The position numbers were made by a program, and so were the translations under genes. DNA of 8,190 bases from an uncultured Chloroflexota bacterium. GTDB lineage: Bacteria; Chloroflexota; Anaerolineae; Aggregatilineales; Phototrophicaceae. The stretch lies in the NCBI GenBank assembly GCA_937942935.1, contig CALDGT010001069.1, forward strand, positions 1 to 8,190, given 5' to 3'. A model generated the notes under the pieces. The model worked only from the letters and a program-made list of their open reading frames with translations, had not been told where the DNA came from and ran no database searches. Shown piece by piece: positions 5,681-8,190 of this stretch (position 1 is the first letter of the stretch; each line of letters starts with the position of its first letter).

Positions 5681-7180
5681 TCAAGGTGCATACCAAGTCG
5701 CACCGATATAGCTGGTGCAAAATTCTTCTATCGTTTCATCAGAATCGACATAACTCACGGTGGTATCTTGTACCAAGATGAATTCTAGGGCATTGAGCGA
5801 TGTTGGCATAACGGTTAGGGTGAGTGTTTCATCTAATGTGAATTGTCTGCCACCTTCATCCCGATAGGGACCCTCTGGTGAATTGGTACTCACTTCATAC
5901 ACACCCTCACTCACTTCTGGGATGAATACTTCCAATGGGAAGATGCCAGAGGCACGAATCCCGCCATCTAAAAATTCGAGTTGGATAACACGAGTTTCGC
6001 CCACTTGCATACTACATTCCATCCCCTCGCCTGCTTCTACTTTAGAAATAGTGGTGTCATAAATCCCACTCAATGCAGGCGCACCGCCGACTAAGGCTTC
6101 AATAGCAGGTGGAATTTCTTCTTCTGGCAGGGTTGGGACGATGATTTGTGTCTCAAAAAAATCGCGGGCGACAGGCAAAACCGACATCGCCTGAAAATTA
6201 TATGGCACAGGGAAATTGGGTGGGGCAACCGGTTCACGACCATCTTCGCTCATGGGAACGGTGGCAAATGTGCCTTCTGGGACAGGTTGTGTCACGCCTT
6301 GCGCGGTGATATAACCCATGCCTTCCACAACCGACATCTTTAATTCACCCTGACCAAAGCGCAAATAGGCGCTCGACCCCAAACTAATTTGAACGCCATT
6401 GGCGGTGAAGGTAATACCACGCGCTCCTTCTGGTGTTTGGATGAGCAACCCACTATCTGGGGCTTCTGCACACGGTTTATCGCCGACACCTGTCCGAAAA
6501 TAGAAGGCTTGCATCGGTGTGGGTGGGGGTGGTGCATCATCTTCGACCACAGGTAAATCAATCACCATGCTTCTATCACTTAAGATTTCTGTGGCAACCC
6601 AAGCGCCACCCATTGCATGACGAATCCGCGCCCAATCGCCACTTTCATCACGCCCATACGCGACCACAACCACATTAGGGTCAATTGCACCCAACACATT
6701 ATCATTATTATCACTACTTGGTGTTGACCGAATCCGTCCGCGTGTGGTGGTCGTTGTTTCGAGTAATTCACCTGTATCGGTGGCATTTTCTAGCGAGACA
6801 TCGCCAAAAATGAGGAAGGTCACATTTTGACCGGGGAGCGTATCGGGCAGATTCGCTTGCATCTGCATAAGCGCAACGCCCCATGTGCCGTTATCGGTAT
6901 CCATTGGCGAAAGCGTGAGTGTCCCTAATTCATCCAACGAAACGACATCTCCGACTTGCTCAAATTGGAATGATTCAGCATCATCCAGTGGTGTCGCCTC
7001 GCCCATAAAATTGGCATAGCACAGCGTATTGCGACCTTTATCTAAACAATATTCTTCTGCCGAATCAAGTGCGGCAGCGACAATATCTGGACAAACACCA
7101 CTTTGTGCCAAAATTTGTGCTGGGGCAATAATTAGCGTCAAACACATCAAAATCATCTTTGAAATGCGCGTTGTTTTCAT
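5681..7180 (-). CDS. Secreted protein of unknown function with SH3-like and FecR-like segments
   Basis: 499 residues from ATG 7178-7180, chosen because GAGG lies six bases upstream; a GTG four codons earlier would destroy that site. Residues 1-25 are a signal peptide (MKTTRISK, a hydrophobic core, cleavage near ILA|QS). The mature N-terminus has three cysteines (C30, C45, C54, the last in NTLCYANF). This looks like a motif of Chloroflexota secreted proteins, together with WGVALMQMQANLP (100-112) and the GQNVTFLIFGD stretch; that link is from memory. Residues about 145-200 (GDWARIRHAMGGAWV) resemble a bacterial SH3-like domain, and 242-309 resemble a FecR-type beta domain (SVVEGMGYI, then PVPEGTFATVP). 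A proline-rich linker lies between (216-222). The C-terminal 130 residues form an unassigned beta-rich domain. No catalytic motif is seen. A role in envelope sensing or binding is a guess. Confidence 0.8.
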   Translation of the reverse strand: MKTTRISKMILMCLTLIIAPAQILAQSGVCPDIVAAALDSAEEYCLDKGRNTLCYANFMGEATPLDDAESFQFEQVGDVVSLDELGTLTLSPMDTDNGTWGVALMQMQANLPDTLPGQNVTFLIFGDVSLENATDTGELLETTTTTRGRIRSTPSSDNNDNVLGAIDPNVVVVAYGRDESGDWARIRHAMGGAWVATEILSDRSMVIDLPVVEDDAPPPPTPMQAFYFRTGVGDKPCAEAPDSGLLIQTPEGARGITFTANGVQISLGSSAYLRFGQGELKMSVVEGMGYITAQGVTQPVPEGTFATVPMSEDGREPVAPPNFPVPYNFQAMSVLPVARDFFETQIIVPTLPEEEIPPAIEALVGGAPALSGIYDTTISKVEAGEGMECSMQVGETRVIQLEFLDGGIRASGIFPLEVFIPEVSEGVYEVSTNSPEGPYRDEGGRQFTLDETLTLTVMPTSLNALEFILVQDTTVSYVDSDETIEEFCTSYIGATWYAP

Positions 7181-7212
7181 ATATGACCTCACTGATTGTT
7201 ACAATTTGAAAT

Positions 7213-7221
7213 ATTGTAGCA
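7213..7221 (-). promoter_or_regulatory. Candidate extended -10 promoter of the secreted protein gene
   Basis: On the minus strand TGCTACAAT (7221 to 7213) combines the TGn extension with a near-consensus -10 hexamer, 32 bases before the ATG. TTGCAT is found upstream, but at 19 bp spacing. A weak 5-bp inverted repeat (ACAAT/ATTGT, 7201-7217) overlaps it and may be chance. Confidence 0.5.
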
Positions 7222-7282
7222 CGGATTTTAGTTCGCAATGCAAGCAGGCTATCCTAATCGTCAGGAAAGCGCCCGATACAAT

Positions 7283-7306
7283 AAAAAAGGCGCACAGATT
7301 TGCGCC
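7283..7306 (-). terminator. Intrinsic terminator of the DUF3352-like gene
   Basis: GGCGCA (7289-7294) pairs with TGCGCC (7301-7306) around a 6-nt loop. On the minus strand the stem is followed directly by TTTTTTATTG. It lies 67 bp after the stop codon at 7374, with the palindromic repeat copy 2 in between. Confidence 0.85.
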
Positions 7307-7340
7307 CTTACAAAACAATACTATGGCTATCTATACAATA

Positions 7341-7363
7341 TGGCATGATATATCATGCCACTA
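7341..7363. repeat. Dispersed palindromic repeat, copy 2
   Basis: Identical over 23 nt to 3420-3442. The perfect palindrome here is 20 bp (7341-7360); the trailing CTA is kept, but its left-hand partner has diverged. It lies 11 bp after the stop codon of the gene at 7374 and ahead of that gene's real terminator at 7283-7306. This shows that the repeat is not itself the terminator of this unit. Confidence 0.85.
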
Positions 7364-7373
7364 CGTCTATATC

Positions 7374-8190
7374 TTACCGACCCAAATTCAAAATTTGTGC
7401 GGCGCGGACAATCATCGTGCCATCTTCAAGTGTGGCAGAACTAATCACACCCTCACCCAACAAATTGACAATGGCTTCAACCAATTGAGCATTCGGATTA
7501 TTGCGGTCTTGTGCCAATCCCCAACGTGCCAAAGGCAAAGCATTAACAGAGCTATCATATAACACCGCATTGGCATTGGGCAAAATATAGGCTTGTGCCA
7601 ATGCAAAGCCACCTGTGCTACCACCGCGAATGCTATCAGTCACGGCGCGAACTGTACCAATGGCAAAAACTGTTTCGTTGGCGCTGATGGCTAATTCCAA
7701 AATGGGTTTATCTTCCATCGAATATCCGTAGATGTTAATGAGGAGTGCATCTGCCCCTTCAATAGTTGTCTCACGGAAACTGACGCCACGCGCACCTAGT
7801 GTCCGCAAGGTGATGGGCAATGCACGCACCAAATTCCGCATAGATTCAAGCGATTGTGCGCCATCTGTCACCTGAAACACAAATGCCGTATCAATAGGGA
7901 AATTGGGATTATCAATTTCTGGATTCGAGCGCATAAACCACACATAATCACGGCTCATCCAATTGGCGAAATCATTTTCCAAAGACATGCCTGTGAGATT
8001 GGCAAAAATGGCATCGGCGACACGCCCAAAAGCGACATAACCTTGTGCGACCATTTCTTGAATTTTGGCATCATATGCGGGGTTAAATTCGCTGGCAGAC
8101 AGATAACGCCACATCGCCAAGAGGGTATCTCGATAATACTCGCTATATTGCAATGGACTGGTGCCGTGTAGGGCAAAAATTGAATCTGAT
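7374..8190 (-). CDS. Uncharacterised DUF3352-like protein, C-terminal part
   Basis: The frame is open from the right edge to the stop at 7374-7376, about 271 residues; the start lies outside the window. A TTG at 8151-8153 is in frame but is not taken as a start, because the frame continues upstream without a stop and no ribosome binding site is evident. The visible part has no membrane segment and no cysteine. It alternates helix and strand, with patterns such as TAFVFQVTDGAQSLESM, FRETTIEGADALLINIYG, LELAISANETVFAIGT and AYILPNANAVLYD. These recall the two-lobed DUF3352 proteins of cyanobacteria and Chloroflexota, which usually carry an N-terminal signal or membrane anchor. The assignment is tentative and the function of that family is unknown. 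The secreted 499-residue protein lies downstream but is separated by a terminator and has its own promoter. Confidence 0.65.
   Translation of the reverse strand, partial: SDSIFALHGTSPLQYSEYYRDTLLAMWRYLSASEFNPAYDAKIQEMVAQGYVAFGRVADAIFANLTGMSLENDFANWMSRDYVWFMRSNPEIDNPNFPIDTAFVFQVTDGAQSLESMRNLVRALPITLRTLGARGVSFRETTIEGADALLINIYGYSMEDKPILELAISANETVFAIGTVRAVTDSIRGGSTGGFALAQAYILPNANAVLYDSSVNALPLARWGLAQDRNNPNAQLVEAIVNLLGEGVISSATLEDGTMIVRAAQILNLGR

Noticed and set aside
7029..7562. A 177-codon open frame on the plus strand across the 5' end of the secreted protein gene, the intergenic gap and the 3' end of the DUF3352-like gene.
   Set aside because: It is antisense to two genes with clear protein character, crosses a promoter, a terminator and the palindromic repeat, and its translation has no recognisable family features or good ribosome binding site.
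1..8190. Possible CRISPR array, insertion sequence, prophage or defence cassette.
   Set aside because: No regularly spaced repeats, transposase or integrase, terminal inverted repeats with target duplications, or defence-family motifs were seen on either strand.

Overview
The window is a compact stretch of bacterial chromosome (GC in the mid-40s % by eye). Most genes lie on the minus strand; only a truncated hydrolase at the left edge and one tRNA are on the plus strand. The source is probably a Chloroflexota (Anaerolineae-like) bacterium. This is inferred from a Chloroflexota-style secreted protein with an N-terminal cysteine motif, SH3-like and FecR-like segments, a soluble receiver-then-kinase hybrid, a short homoserine dehydrogenase and a membrane-anchored DsbA. 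No rRNA or marker gene confirms it.

Left part (1-3301): the 3' end of a CocE/NonD-type hydrolase (+) converges on a PspA/IM30 gene (-), with a hairpin terminator between them. Upstream of pspA on the same strand are a 376-residue response-regulator/histidine-kinase hybrid and a homoserine dehydrogenase that lacks an ACT domain. The kinase gene and pspA each have a TATAAT-type -10 box just upstream of the start.

Middle (3302-5680): a GTG-started, membrane-anchored DsbA-like oxidoreductase (-) is divergent from a tRNA-Gln(UUG) gene (+). The tRNA and a TetR regulator (-) converge on one near-perfect bidirectional terminator. TetR is the second gene of a two-gene operon with a DUF4260 membrane protein. 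That operon has a consensus promoter (TTGACA, 17 bp, TATAAT) overlaid by two nested inverted repeats that share one centre, which is a strong candidate for an autoregulatory operator.

Right part (5681-8190): a secreted 499-residue protein of unknown function and, upstream of it, the C-terminal part of another uncharacterised (DUF3352-like) protein cut by the window edge. Each has its own intrinsic terminator.

The least explained element is a perfect palindrome of up to 26 bp. An identical 23-nt core of it occurs twice, about 3.9 kb apart, each time a few bases after a stop codon and without a U-tract. No CRISPR array, insertion sequence, phage module or multi-gene defence cassette is visible. 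No gene-free stretch exceeds about 195 bp.
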